A stretch of DNA of 64,000 nucleotides, from positions 298,460,349 to 298,524,348 of the forward strand of contig NC_089493.1 of NCBI RefSeq assembly GCF_036850765.1, given 5' to 3'. The position numbers and the translations under genes are program-made. The stretch's first letter is position 1. The number at the start of each line of letters is the position of its first letter. Below the pieces are notes generated by a model. It searched no databases, was not told the origin of the DNA, and was given only the letters and a program-made list of their open reading frames with translations. This DNA comes from Saccopteryx bilineata. Taxonomy: Eukaryota; Chordata; Mammalia; Chiroptera; Emballonuridae. Below are positions 11,801 to 23,306 of this stretch, one piece after another.

Positions 11801-12066
11801 CTGTCATGCGCATGGTGAAGTGGCACAAAGTATGCTGCGTGAGCCTCTGCCGGCAGCTGTAGGCCCCGGAGTCCTCGTGGGAGGCGTTAAGCATTAAGTC
11901 CAAGGCGTTAACCTTGGACTCCGTCCAAGGGTGCCAGCCCTGCCACGTCCTTAACCCAGACAGTGGGTCCTGTGGGACCACCTGCAGGTGAGTGGCAGCT
12001 CAGCTCCACGGTGTCCCCACTGCCAAAGACCAGCTGCTCCTGCTGGCTGGGCTCAGGTCCCGGGAC
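11801..12066 (-). pseudogene. FGFR3: FGFR3-like first Ig-domain exon, frameshifted
   Basis: The minus strand encodes [15 protein letters not shown], then GPTVWVKD, and in another frame [16 protein letters not shown] followed by CHF. These match the two cysteines and the tryptophan strand of the FGFR3 first Ig domain. The exon ends at 11801 with a GT donor and the same phase as FGFR3. Between the two halves (about 11890-11930) the sequence is two bases short of the FGFR3 spacing. The frame is therefore lost and a TAA follows. A perfect 9-base-arm hairpin sits exactly there. The signal-peptide exon was not found upstream. I call it a decayed partial duplicate; a sequencing error is the alternative. 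Confidence 0.65.
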
Positions 12067-13584
12067 CGCCGTGGGCAAGACAGACGACCATGAGGCCAGT
12101 GCCCCCAAACCAAGAACACTGGGTGTTCAAAACGGCAGGAAACACGATAGCACCTCGAGGTTCACAGACACGCCCATGCGGGCTGTGGGGAGGATACCTG
12201 GAGCAGGGGGCTGGGCAGGGGTCCAGGGTGAGTCTGGCTGATGGAAGGATTTGTACCCAGAGTCTGGGGTCCTGCAAACCGCCCTGTAAAGGGCTGGGGC
12301 AGTGTTTTCCACCTTGCCCCAGGGACAACTCTGTCGTTGTAGCACTTACAAATCTAATACATAACGATCAGGTGTGGCTTTGCCCCAAAACTTGACTGAT
12401 AGATACTAAAAATTCAATCTCTGAATATCATAAGTCTTCATGCTTGGGGTTCAGATACATAAAACTATTTAGATACATAAAACCCATTCTTCACTTGGGG
12501 TGAAGTGACCTGGGAACCCCATTTCACAATGACAGCACAGGCTGGGGTGGGGGGTGGAGATGTCCGAGGAGAGGCCCCCAGAGTCAGACCTCAGAGCCCA
12601 CCCCATCACACCAGTGGCAGCCCAGTTCCCAGGAGGCCAAGAAGGCCTGAGACCCAGGGATACACCACTGGACAGGCTGACCACCATCCCCTGTCCACTC
12701 TGCCAGGAACAGACAATGCCCAACACAGGCAGGCAGCCCAGGCTTAGGGCCCAGGACAGGGCTGGGTGGTCCCACTGCACAGGTCTCCTTTCCCACCCAG
12801 CTGGGTCGGCAGCTCTGTTACTTGTCATTCTGCGGACACGTGGCCTAGATTCGAAGGCCCAGCTGCCTCTCGGGCCATACTGATCCCTGGCTCCCCAGAC
12901 AGGCCCAATTCTGCCCACCCACCTCAGGTGTCCTCAGAAGCCCTGTGCCCACTAGAAGGATGTCCGAAGTGTCCAGAGTCTGTGTGTCTCAGAATCCCAC
13001 AGTCTGAGGGTACCTGGCTTGACCAGCCCCCCAGTCCTGGCCACTGTGTCCTGTGGGGACCACCCAAGGCCAGGAGCTGACGGAGGCCGTCCACCAGAAG
13101 GTTGAAAGCAGGCTGGTGCGGCAGCCTGAGCCCCAGGCCCCAGCCCAAGGGCAATACCAGTTGGTTCTGGTTTGGTCTGAGCAGGGAGGCAGGTCAAGCC
13201 ATCAGCACAAGTATTCGCTTCGATCTGGTCCAGCAAGGACCTAAGCCTCCCAACAACCCTTCCATTATCAGTCTTCTTGAACAGGTAAGGAAATCAAGGC
13301 TCCAGGAAGGCACCCACAGCAGATGGGCAGCTGGCAGCCGAGACCTCAAGCAGGCCTGGGAGCCCCCTCCCTTCCCAGCCAGAAGAGCCTCCATTTACAG
13401 CTCATCTACTTGTAAATCACTCAGTCCTGTGTGGTCTGATGGGAGACACCTCCCCAAACCCATGTCCAGGCAGACTGGTCGCACTTCCACAAGGAGGTCC
13501 CTCTTTCTTCTCTAGGTTCAACTGTAAAATGGAATACATAGACGAAAAAAAAAAAAAGCCACATACTAAACCTCACAAGCTCCA
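12067..13584. other. Intergenic/intronic stretch, no gene recognised
   Basis: G+C-rich single-copy-looking DNA. No exon similarity was found beyond the FGFR3-like fragment. 13270-13310 has MIR-like text (ACAGGTAAGGAAATCAAGGC). Confidence 0.4.
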
Positions 13585-14042
13585 GGTTTTATATTTGGAC
13601 AGCGAGGAAACAAACATTTTGCCACACAATTTAGCCAAATCGAGGAGTATTTAATTTAATGCCGGAGACCATGAGAGAATTCACATCCTAAAGAACTCGT
13701 GGCCCTGAATGAACTCAAGGGTTTGCTTTTAAAGGTAAAAAGAAGTGAAGGGAGGGGGGTGAGCACCTATCCAAAGCAGTTTTACAGAAGTGAAACAGGT
13801 TTTCGGTTATTGTTGGAACAATCTAGGGAGAGAGTGCTCGGCGAAGCATTTTACAAAAAGCAAAAGAATGTGCTCGGTTATCTTGGCCTTTTACCGAGGT
13901 GGTTAAGGCAGCATCCTAAGGGCTTTCTGGAATCTAGGCATTAGAGAACATTTCTGGCCTTTACAGAACTCTTTTCATTTACTCATCTGCAAATCTTGCA
14001 AAACTCGCTCTCTGGTCAGGGATATGGTCTTTCTACATTTCA
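13585..14042 (-). repeat. Solo LTR, relative of the 17-24 kb ERV
   Basis: ACAGCGAGGAAACAAAC, TTTTGCCACACAAT, GAGTATTTAATTTAATGCCGG and the end TTTCTACATTTCA parallel the LTRs at 17259-17706 and 24036-24480, at lower identity. Oriented like them, with no internal region attached. No 4-base flanking repeat was visible. Confidence 0.7.
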
Positions 14043-14455
14043 CGGGGAGGACAGGCTCAGTCAGGGACAAAAGGAACCACACAGGGTGGTGGTCTGAATG
14101 TAATAATTCCTAACAAAAAACAGGTCCTGACGGATAGTCATGTCCTAGGCCTGTAGCTTCCTTGACAAAGCTCAGCCTTAACCTCTGTGCATCTAAGATA
14201 ATATACCTTTGAAATATCACAGTGATATTCTTTTCCAGGCCCCTCGAAGGCACATCCAGGGGACCACCCGGTTATGTTGTTGCCGCATGCCATCTCTATG
14301 TGCTGTAAATGTTAACTAAGCCCTGGTCAGCAAACCGTGCAGGCGGTACCTCGATAAGGTATGTACCTACCTATATAGTTAAGTTTTAAAAATTTGGCTC
14401 TCAAAAAAAATTCCAATCGTTGTACTGTTGATATTTGACTGTGTTGACTAATGAG

Positions 14456-14620
14456 TTTGCCAACCACTTAGCTCAGTCGGTGAGAGCAGCGTCCCAAACC
14501 ACCAAGGTTCTGTCTCTGGTCAGGGCACTTATGGGAAGCAACTAACGTATGTACAACTAGAATGGAACAAGAAATGGATGCTTCCTCTGTTTCCCTAAAA
14601 ATCAATTACAAAAAAAAGAC
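14456..14620 (+). repeat. VES-like SINE, diverged
   Basis: A tRNA-like head (CCACTTAGCTCAGTCGG), CTGTCTCTGGTCAGGGCAC, the 'GGATGCTTCC' motif and an A-rich end. Confidence 0.65.
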
Positions 14621-14640
14621 CTTTCAAAGTACAATTCTCT

Positions 14641-14797
14641 TGCCCATGGAGAGAATATCGACCTAGGACGCTGAGGTCCTGGGTTTGAAACCCTGAGGTC
14701 ACCAGCTTGGGCCCAAAAGTTGCTGGCTTAAGCAAGAGATCACTGGCTCAGCTGAAGCCCCACCCACCTCCACAAGGCACATATGAAAAGCAATCTG
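14641..14797 (+). repeat. SINE type A fragment
   Basis: Contains the GGTTTGAAACCCTGAGGTC, CTGGCTTAAGCAAG and GGCACATATGA blocks of type A without head or tail. Confidence 0.65.
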
Positions 14798-14879
14798 CCA
14801 GTTCCTGGAAGGAAGGAGATGAAGGAGGCCACTACCCACCCGCCTGCCGCAGGGGGTCCAGGAGAGGGTCCAGAGCCCC

Positions 14880-16920
14880 TCCTCCGGGGCAGGTTGACAT
14901 TCCCCGGGCCGGGCTGTTGGGACTGATATCTTGATCTGAATGCCAATACAAATGCTAATGCGGGGCTCCCGCGCTGCCGCTTATTCGGCGCCACTGGAAA
15001 AGGGAGCTGCCCGAGCAGGCGCTGAAAGCCGCGCTGACCTCCCGACGGCCTCTGTCACGCCGCTGAATGACACGCACATTCAAGCGCCGGGCCCACTTTC
15101 ATTCATAAGAAAAATGACACTTTTCAGGGAGGCTGCAGCCGCCTCCAGAGAAAGGGGCTCTGGGCCGCAGGGAAGGGAGGGCCGCCATCTGCCTGCGTCC
15201 TGCACGCGGCCGCCGCCTCGCTGGCACTGCGCGCCCACAACCGCTGCGCTCACACCTCCCCGCCAGCCATGTGCGTCTGTGACAGCGCCAAGTGACAAAG
15301 GAGAGGCTGTTCGGTCCTCCCGGGTGGGGCGTGAGTTCAGTGGGCGAAGGCCTCCCTCCGCGCGCGCGGCCGCCGGGCTGGGGGCAGGGTGCACGCAGCC
15401 CCCTCGCTCTTGCCCCGGAGTTGGCTGTCCCCAAGGGTTGGGTTCCCCGTGACCTCCGGCCGGCCACGCGTCCCTGCCCTGCCGCCCGGAGCCTGGCAGC
15501 GCGCGTGCGGGGCGGCGGCACTCGGAGCGCCGAGCCGCGAGCTGCACTTCGAGACCCTCGACATTCTGTCGGACCTTGACCACCAGCCAGAGTACGCGGC
15601 TCCACGTCCCTCGGATATCGCCCTTTCACCTCCGCGCGTCCCGGCCTGGTGTTCGGAGCGTATTTCTCGGGGACAGACACCTTGTCCACTGGGCATAAAA
15701 GCAAGGTGGGCGGACGGAGGCACCAGAAGGTACTGCCGCGTCATAAAGACCACTGAGGAGCAAGGCTGACGCGCCCTGACACCCCCTCCAACGTCCGGTC
15801 ACTCGCTTTGGCCGAAGCTGGCCATGAACCCGAAGGGGGGTTGTGGGAGCAGCACCAACAGTAGAAACTTTCCGTCAGTACAGAACAACAATAGGGATGG
15901 TGGAAACGCAGCTCCCGCGCCCTCCCGACTGCGTCAGGGACGGACTGAACCCCCCTGGGGAAGCGCAGGGGCGGGGGCTGCGGGCGCCACAACAGTGCCC
16001 AGCTCCCGCGGCAGCCTCGCACTTGAGTGGTAGCCCTGCGCCTCCAGGTGTCCCACAAACTGCCGTGCCAGCTCTGGCCACGATCCCTGGGGAAGGTGGG
16101 TGACAGAAACCCAAACACTGTCCCCGCGGTGCCAGTCCACGGCGCGCCCTCGGACCCACGTACATCGTCGTCCCCCACCCACCCAGGCGCCCATTCCCGG
16201 GCCGCGATGCTCCTGCCTCCTGAGGCCCCACGCCCCTCCCCTGTACCCATCGAGTCATTCCTTACCTGTCATTCTCCGCACGACTCGCTGCTCTGCGCCC
16301 GGGGGCCGGACGCGGCGCGGGTCACAACCGCCAAGGCCACGCAGAAAGCTAGAGCCCAAGCGGGGGCGCCCATCGTGGAGGTGGGGGCTACGGCGCCCTC
16401 AGGCGGTGCGCGCCGGCATGCTGCCCCCCATGGTCCGGCTCTGGCACCTGCGGGCGGAGGGCGCCGCTCGGGAGTCTACCGGAGGTGGGCAGCTCATTAC
16501 CAGACCGGCCGGGCGCGCAGGCATGGATTCCGCGGTGGCCGGGTCCTGCGCCCCAGCCCCTCCAACCCCCTCCCGTGCCCACCTCCCGTGCCCGCCCAGC
16601 CCCTGCGCACCGACCTGGAGACCAACGGTGCCCTACTACTTGCGCGTTGCCCTTTCTTCCCCTCGCTGCCCACCGGCCCTGCCCCTGCGCTCCGTTCCTC
16701 CAGCCTTAGGTTAGCAAGTGCATAGGTGCGCGGGCCGAATAGGACCACGCGGCGCCAGCTGCCCGCGTCACTGCCACCTCCGCCACCACGCACTGAGTCC
16801 TGGTGGTCACGAGGCCCGGCCTTTGCTAGGCTATTCCCAGCCCGCCCAGGGCATTAGAGGGGGCGGGCAGGGGGCGCCCCGCGGTCTCGGAGGGCGTGGG
16901 AGCCAAAGGTGCCCAGGTGA
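14880..16920. promoter_or_regulatory. CpG island
   Basis: About 2 kb of CpG-rich DNA with many long but incompatible frames on both strands. None has a recognisable domain. 15060-15150 (around CACGCACATTCAAGCGCCGG and CTTTCATTCATAAG) is less GC-biased and may be a conserved non-coding element. A promoter role is inferred from composition only; the gene it would serve is not identifiable here. Confidence 0.55.
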
Positions 16921-17258
16921 GGTGTGGGAGATTGCAGGTGGCAAAGCCCTTTGCATTTCCAGGCTTAGTTAGCTAAGGGGTAAGTTCTCCCTCTCCCCTC
17001 CATCACCTCCACATTAGCTATAAAGCGAGTAGTTGCACTCATCCCATCCCACTTCACTGGTTTGCTTAAGTTGCTAGGAGCAATTCACAAGCCCTTCCTC
17101 TTACCCCTCCTTTGTTCTAATGTTGGTTGATTTCAGTTATGCAGGGTGGAGGATTTCTGCGCCTGGGAGAATTCTTGGGTTGCCTTGGAGATGTGTGACT
17201 TTGTATCTGTTGTAATGGAACAGCGAAAAATAGATGTCCTGCTATACAATGAAGAAGC

Positions 17259-17706
17259 TGTTGTATCAGAACAGCAAGAAACAAATTCTTGCCACACAAG
17301 CAATTAGACAAATTAGGGAGTCTTTAATTAAAGGGCTGCAGGGTCCCCATGGAGACCTAAGTCGTTCAAATCAATGCAGCAGGAACACTGTTCAGGTCTA
17401 ACTTTTAAAGGGAGAATTACATACTGAGTGAGGATGGGGAGGAGAGGAAGCATAGCAGTAAAACAAAGCAGTGAAACAAGCTTTCTTACAATGTTTATCT
17501 ATAGGGGTAATTCAGGGAGAAACATTCTGAGATCACCTGCAACCTTGCAAAGCTAGCCCAAGGCCACAGTCTGGGAAACCAGCCTCCAGGCCAGGAATAG
17601 GGAATCTTTTCAGGAAAAGTAAGTTCTGCTAAAAGTCTCTTTGTTTTAGAGAAAGTAAGTTTGCCAAAAATTATTCATGTTAAGAGCCTTTCTTTTCTAC
17701 ACTTCA
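17259..17706 (-). repeat. 3' LTR of the tRNA-Thr-type ERV
   Basis: Plus-strand text starts TGTTGTATCAGAACAG and ends CTTTCTTTTCTACACTTCA. Nearly identical in its central 250 bases to the partner at 24036. Confidence 0.9.
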
Positions 17707-18402
17707 TTCCCTACAGGTTTTAATTAAATTTTAATCAAGTCATTGTTTTATTTTCATTGCTATCCTCTTGTATTGTGTATTGATTTCTGATTACTATTAA
17801 TTTAATAGAGTTTATCCTCTCCCAAACAAACTTTGTTATTTAATTAAACATGGTCCTACTATCAGTCAAGTTAAAATTAAAGTAAGAGGACCAATTGCTG
17901 CAGACAAAAGGGTAGTGAGCTATGGTGACTAATTAAACATTCTTTGGAGCTAATTCTCTGATTGTTCCAATTCTTTTTTTCTCTTTTCTATGTTCTCCCT
18001 AACTAAAGATAGGCTTTATTTAATTACACTAGAATTATTAGCATAGAAACAACAAATTTCCCTTAATGCTGTACATAAGCTACCTTGTTGAAGGAAAAGT
18101 AAATCTCAGCCTCTTCTATTTTGTAAAACTAATTCCTCTATACAAATAAACCTGAGACATAACATTTGCTAGAATATATAATAGAGGCTTTTTCTGTTCC
18201 CTAAACCTGTTTTTGTCTTCTTTTTTGTACGAACCGCTTACAACCTGCACAAACCATCTGCAACTTACATAAACCCTTAGCTTTCATGAACTTTCTCATC
18301 CATTCAGAAATGACTAGCTTTCATAACAACTTATTTTTTCCTTTTTTTTCTTAAAAGTACATTTATACCTTGCACCTCCTATTATTAAAACTATCCAATC
18401 CT

Positions 18403-18797
18403 GCCCTGGCCGGTTGGCTCAGCGGTAGAGCGTCGGCCTAGCGTGCGGAGGACCTGGGTTCGATTCCCGGCCAGGGCACACAGGAGAAGCGCCCATTTGC
18501 TTCTCCACCCCTCCGCCGCGCTTTCCTCTCTGTCTCTCTCTTCCCCTCCCGCAGCTGAGGCTCCATTGGAGCAAAGATGGCCCAGGCGCTGGGGATGGCT
18601 CTGTGGCCTCTGCCTCAGGCGCTAGAGTGGCTCTGGTCGCAATATGGCGACGCCCAGGATGGGCAGAGCATCGCCCCCTGGTGGGCAGAGCATGCCCCAT
18701 GGTGGGCGTGCCAGGTGGATCCTGGTCGGGCGCATGCAGGAGTCTGTCTGACTGTCTCTACCTGTTTCCAGCTTCAGAAAAAAAAAAAAAACAAAAA
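18403..18797 (+). repeat. tRNA-derived SINE (type B) inside the ERV
   Basis: A full-length copy flanked by AAAACTATCCAATCC on both sides (left at 18387-18401). It postdates the provirus. Confidence 0.92.
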
Positions 18798-19149
18798 AAA
18801 ACTATCCAATCCCCTTTTTAATCAGACCTCTTAATTTTTAAAGATCTTAAACCTTTAGTAACAAGTTAGCAATAAGCAATTTTCTTTTAAAATATTCTTT
18901 TTTTTTTTTGGAGATGTCCTTCCTCTAAGTAGCTTGTCGGACACATGATTAATATTCATAGGTCACTTTACAGGGTAGCTATGAGTACATATATATTTTT
19001 TATTTATCTTGTAGCTTCTCTCTTAGCGAAGGGACTTATACCCCCTTTCTACATCACCTACGGTGGTACATATGTTAAAATTTAAGATGACTCGCTCTGG
19101 CCTTCCCCTGACCTGAACTCCCCATTTCCCAAAGTTTAATTATAAAAGA

Positions 19150-19760
19150 GTCCTGTGGTGAGGTTCCTCAGGCTTCCGTTCTATGTAGACCAACCAGCTT
19201 CCGGTTTGTGGCTGGAGCAGGGCGTGTTGTCCTTCTTAGGGTCAACTTATAGGGGTTGGTGGGATCTGTTAGCACTCCTAGGGGGTCTTCAAGGGAGCTT
19301 AGGAAGAAGGGGTGTTGCACTGCCTAATACAATTCTATGTGGGGTAAATTTTTCCCAGTATGGGGTATATGTAGCTTCTAGCAAAACTAGGGGGAGCAAG
19401 TCAGCCTAGTTTTCACCAGTTTCTAGAATGAATTTAGTTAGGACTTCTTTCAGAATTTGTTTTATTTGTTTAACTTGTCCCGAGCTCTGAGGCCTGTAAG
19501 CACAATGCAACTTCTAATTAATGTTGAGTGTCTTTCCTACTAGCTGTGAGACCTTAGATAATAAACACAGGCCCATTATCAGACCCAATATTAATGGGCA
19601 AACCAAATCTGGGAATAATTTCATACAGCAATTTCTTAATGACTGTTACTGCGGTCTTATTTCTAGCAGAGAAAGCCTCTACCCATCCTGAACAGGTGTC
19701 AATAAAAACTAATAGATACTTATATCCATGTGTTAGCGGCTTTATCTCAGTAAAATCTAT
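19150..19760 (-). pseudogene. Retroviral integrase region (pol 3' part), decayed
   Basis: On the minus strand, short blocks include [12 protein letters not shown] and GSDNGPVF, which belong to the catalytic core of retroviral integrases (the aspartates are retained). The 19155-19260 stretch corresponds to the C-terminal end of pol. Interrupted frames show it is dead. It is continuous with the reverse transcriptase and RNase H relics at higher coordinates. Confidence 0.75.
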
Positions 19761-20039
19761 CTCCTTATGTTCATCTGGGAAAGCTCCTCTTGTTAGTTAT
19801 AAAGAGGCACCTCCGGCAACAAGCGATCTGGCCAAGTCACTAAGATTTCTAAAGGCCCTACTGGTTTTAAAGTGACTTCTTTGGCTGCCTTATCTGCTGC
19901 CTGATTTCCTTTTGCCTCTATTAAGTCCCCTTCTGGTGTCCTGGCTAATGAATAAGGGCTACAGTTTCTGGCAACTAGTAAATGGCTTCTAGTAAAGCTA
20001 AAATCTCTTCTTTGTTTTTGATGTCCTTACAAGCAGATA

Positions 20040-20330
20040 TCAGGAATCCTCTCTCTTATAGATTGCTGCATGAACATGAGCAGTAGCAAAAGCGTGCCTA
20101 CTGTCCGTGTAAATGTTGACTTTCTTTCTTTTGGCCCACCTCAAGGCCTGGGTGAGAGCGATAAGTTCTGCCCGCTGAGTCGAGGTCCCATGGGCAAGGC
20201 TTGGGCCCATATGGTCTCATCAGGAGTTAATACAGCCACCCCAGCATATCGAACCCCATCTAGGACAAAACTGCTGCCATCAGTGAATAGATATACTTCC
20301 GCATTAAATAGAGGTACATCAGTAAGTTTG
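20040..20330 (-). pseudogene. Retroviral RNase H region, decayed
   Basis: The minus strand contains YTDSR followed by AFATAHVH, the motif around a catalytic aspartate of retroviral RNase H, preceded by a KRKKVN segment. It lies between the reverse transcriptase and integrase relics, as expected for pol. Confidence 0.75.
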
Positions 20331-20817
20331 AACAGAGTCTAACACTTCAGAGCAGCCATGCAAGGGGATGCTTGGTTCTTCGTCAGGCATCAGGCTTGCT
20401 GGGTATAGCCTGCATCTGGACAAACTGAATGTGAGGCTGATCTATGAGCAGGGCTTGATACTGCATGATCCTAGCATTAGATATCTACCTAAGTAAAGTC
20501 TCTACTGCCTGTGGGGCTGTCAAGAACAGTCCTTGCCCCATGGTTAGTATATCTGTCTCCTTCACTAGTATGGCAGTGGCTGTGATGGCTCGGAGACAGT
20601 TTGGCCATCTAGATGCAACAGGGTCTAGCTGCTTAGAGAAATAAACAATAGGCCTACGCTATGGCCCTAAGGTTTGGGTCAAAACCCCTTTTGCTATTAT
20701 TCCCTTGCTTTCATGAACAAAGAGCTGGAAAGCCTTTGTAATGTCTGGCAAAACCAGGGCAGGGGCCTCAGTGAGGGCCTTCTTGAGGGTTTCAAAAGCT
20801 TTTTGTTCCTTAACTGT

Positions 20818-21570
20818 TCAAATTAACTCTTGGGTTCCTGCTGTACAGGAGTATAAAGGCTTGGCTATCTCTGCAAACCTAGGGATCCACAACCAGCAAT
20901 ATCCAACTGCCCTGAGAATTTCTCGAACTTCTCTCTTGCTAGTGGGGGTTGGGATCCGGAGGATTGCCTCTATTTGACTGGAGGAGAGTGTACGCTTTCC
21001 TGCCTCAATGTGGTAGCCTGGATAGGTCACCTTAGAGGTGCAGAGTTGTGTTTTCTTAGCTGACACTCGGTATCCCAGAGTCTGCAGTGTTTTTGGAAAA
21101 GTCCCTCAGTGGCTGTGCAGCAGCTTACCTCCGTTTCCGCAGCTAGAAGCAAATCATCTACGTACTGCAGCAGCGTGCACCCCGGATGTTCCTGGTGGAA
21201 GGCAAGCAGGTCCTGATGTAGTGCCTCATCAAACAGGGTCGGTGAATTCTTGAAGCCCTGTGGTAATCTGGTCCAGGTGAGTTGTCCTGAAATGCCTGCC
21301 TCTGGGTCATTCTACTCGAAGGCAAAGATGGGTTGACTTATAGGGGTTAGGGGAATACCGAAGAAAGCCTTTTTCAAATCTAAGACTAAAATTTCAAGTC
21401 CGGTGACAACAGGTTTAAAAGTGTGTAGGGGTTAGGCACAGTTGGGTTGCATTGTCTCAACCCATTTACCTCCCGTAAGTCCTGGACTGGACGATAGTCT
21501 TTGGTGCCTGGCTTCTGGACAGGCAGTAAGGGAGTATTCCATTGGGATTGGCAAGGAACAAGAATACCAG
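20818..21570 (-). pseudogene. Retroviral reverse transcriptase region, decayed
   Basis: Minus-strand blocks include [17 protein letters not shown] (near 21450-21540) and QYVDDLLL at about 21151-21167, so both active-site aspartates of the YxDD box are still present. 20818-21066 encodes the thumb/connection part (VTYPGYHI, then FAEIAKPLY). Frameshifts separate these blocks. A minus-strand SINE with a 16-base target duplication splits the region at 21587-21790. Confidence 0.82.
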
Positions 21571-21586
21571 CTTCTAACAGTCTTTT

Positions 21587-21790
21587 TTTGTGTGGGGTTT
21601 TTTTTTTTAATTTTATTTATTCATTTTTTTTATTAGAGAGAGAGAGAAGAGAGACAGAGAAAGAGAAGGGGGAGAGGAGCTGGAAGCTTCAACTCCCATA
21701 TGTGCCTTGACCAGGCAAGCCCAGGGTTTTGAACCGGCGACTTCAGTATTCCAGGTCGACGATTTATCCACTGCACCACCACAGGTCAGG
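21587..21790 (-). repeat. SINE inserted in pol
   Basis: CTTCTAACAGTCTTTT at 21571-21586 and 21791-21806 is a perfect 16-base target duplication around a minus-strand VES-like SINE (GAGAGAG block, 'CTTGACCAGGCAAGCCC', head complement). Confidence 0.93.
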
Positions 21791-21899
21791 CTTCTAACAG
21801 TCTTTTACTATGAGTACTTGCTCCCCTGAGAGCAGTCCGAGGAGGGCAGTGAGAACAAAATGAGAAGCTCTAGTGCTAGTGAGGAAATCTACCGGGCAG

Positions 21900-22197
21900 C
21901 CTCCTGCTTGTAAAGGCTCACAGGTGTGGAGCCCTGGCCCCGACAGTCCTCCTTTGGATTAAGAAGTCTTGGCGTCTGCTGTGATTTTCCTTTCAGCTTT
22001 GGACAGTCTTTCTTCTAATGTCCTTCTTTACAATAAGCACACTGATTTCTGCTCAACTTAGGCTTCCTTTTCTTTTTCTTCTGGCGTTCTAAAACAGCTA
22101 CAACTACCTGTGTTATTTTCTTAGTCTGTTTCTTCTTGAGAGTGTCTCTGTTATTATGAATTTTCTGAGATGCTTCTAACAATTGGGAAATTACCAT
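21900..22197 (-). pseudogene. Retroviral nucleocapsid zinc knuckle, interrupted
   Basis: The minus strand gives CAYCKEGH, a stop (TAG), then KKDC. This is a single CCHC knuckle with the right spacing, in which the residue after the histidine has become a stop codon. One CCHC box is typical of gammaretroviral gag. It lies directly upstream of pol in minus orientation. Confidence 0.75.
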
Positions 22198-22293
22198 CCC
22201 CAGAAAGCCTTCTAATTTTTGTAGCTTCTTCCTGATATCTGGAGCGACTGGGACACAAAAGCTAAGTTAGCTGCCCTAGCATTCTCTGGTGCC

Positions 22294-22884
22294 TCAGGGT
22301 CTAGAGGTGTGCAAACCCTGTAAGCTTCGTGCAGTCTCTCTAAGAAAGCTGAGGGAGTTTCCTGGGGGCCCTGGATAACCCCCAACACCTTTCATGGGTT
22401 TCTTAGCATCTCCCCTGATCCAGGCTAACAGAAACTGGTGAAAAGTGTTCAGAGCTTTCCATCCCACATTAGTGTTAGGGTCCCATTTAGGCTGGACAGT
22501 GGGGAACACCTCAAGGTGGTCCCGATTGTCCTCCTCAGAGCCATTTCTCTGCAGCATGACAGCTTTTCTAGCCTCTGACTTGATTCTGTCTTTCTCTTCA
22601 GTAGTAAACGGAGTAACTAAAAGCTGCTGGCCATTGTCCCAGGTGGGGCGGTGTGTATACAGCACAGATTCCAACAGCCCTGTTAGAGCCCGAGGCTTCT
22701 CTAAGGCGGATGGAGCCAATGGAGGAGGAAGATATGGAGGGGACAACCCTGAATCTCCCTGAATAGCTTGTAAAACAGGGACCTTCTTGTCTGATTTTGG
22801 GGCTGTTGCTAACAAAACATGATGACCGGCTCTGATAGCACAGCCTTTCAGCCGGGAAGGGGAATTCTCTACTAGAGCCCTCAC
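22294..22884 (-). pseudogene. Retroviral gag capsid region
   Basis: An open stretch of 196 codons with a proline-rich segment (PPYLPPPLAP, a PPxY-like late-domain context) followed by blocks such as LLESVLYTHRPTWDN and EARKAV. I assign these to the gammaretroviral capsid N-terminal domain. It is followed at lower coordinates by the zinc knuckle. The matrix frame upstream is in a different frame, so gag is broken. Confidence 0.75.
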
Positions 22885-22901
22885 TGATCTATGTATAGAA
22901 A

Positions 22902-23306
22902 CTAGTCTGGGTGGCCCAGTGGCTTAGCTATTACATTCCATACAGCTCTGACATCTCTAGGATCTAATGAGCCTTGTTTTGGCCACTTTACCCTAAAGGA
23001 TGTCCATTCTAGTTCACAAAGAGTTCGAAGTCTCCCCTTGCTTAGTTTTATGCCATAATCATCAGAAAATCCAATTTTAAAATTCTTAAGCATACACTCA
23101 AGAGAAGTTTGACTCTTACTTTGCCCTTCCCCTATTGTTACAAACAGTATGAGAACAAACGAACTTCCCAAGATCACAAAAGGGAGCAAGAACCGAGGTT
23201 TGTGCCAGTTTTCTAAAATGTCCCCTGTTGGATCATATCCTAGAGAACCAAAGGACAGAGAACTTTCAGACAAAAGGGAAGGGGGTGCCTGTGAAGAGCC
23301 ACACAC
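22902..23306 (-). pseudogene. Retroviral gag matrix region
   Basis: An open stretch of 134 codons ending GHPD. It contains CELEWTSFRVKWPKQGSLD, the WP-rich pattern of gammaretroviral matrix proteins. The start Met is not at a gag-like start and the frame does not continue into the capsid frame (a shift between 22885 and 22902). Confidence 0.65.

Noticed and set aside
13890..13925. tRNA-like text (ACCGAGGTGGTTAAGGC)
   Set aside because: It lies inside the solo LTR and lacks a paired B box and acceptor stem.
15080..16725. Frames of 130-232 codons in the second CpG island
   Set aside because: Same compositional effect; no domain, no agreed strand, no splice support.
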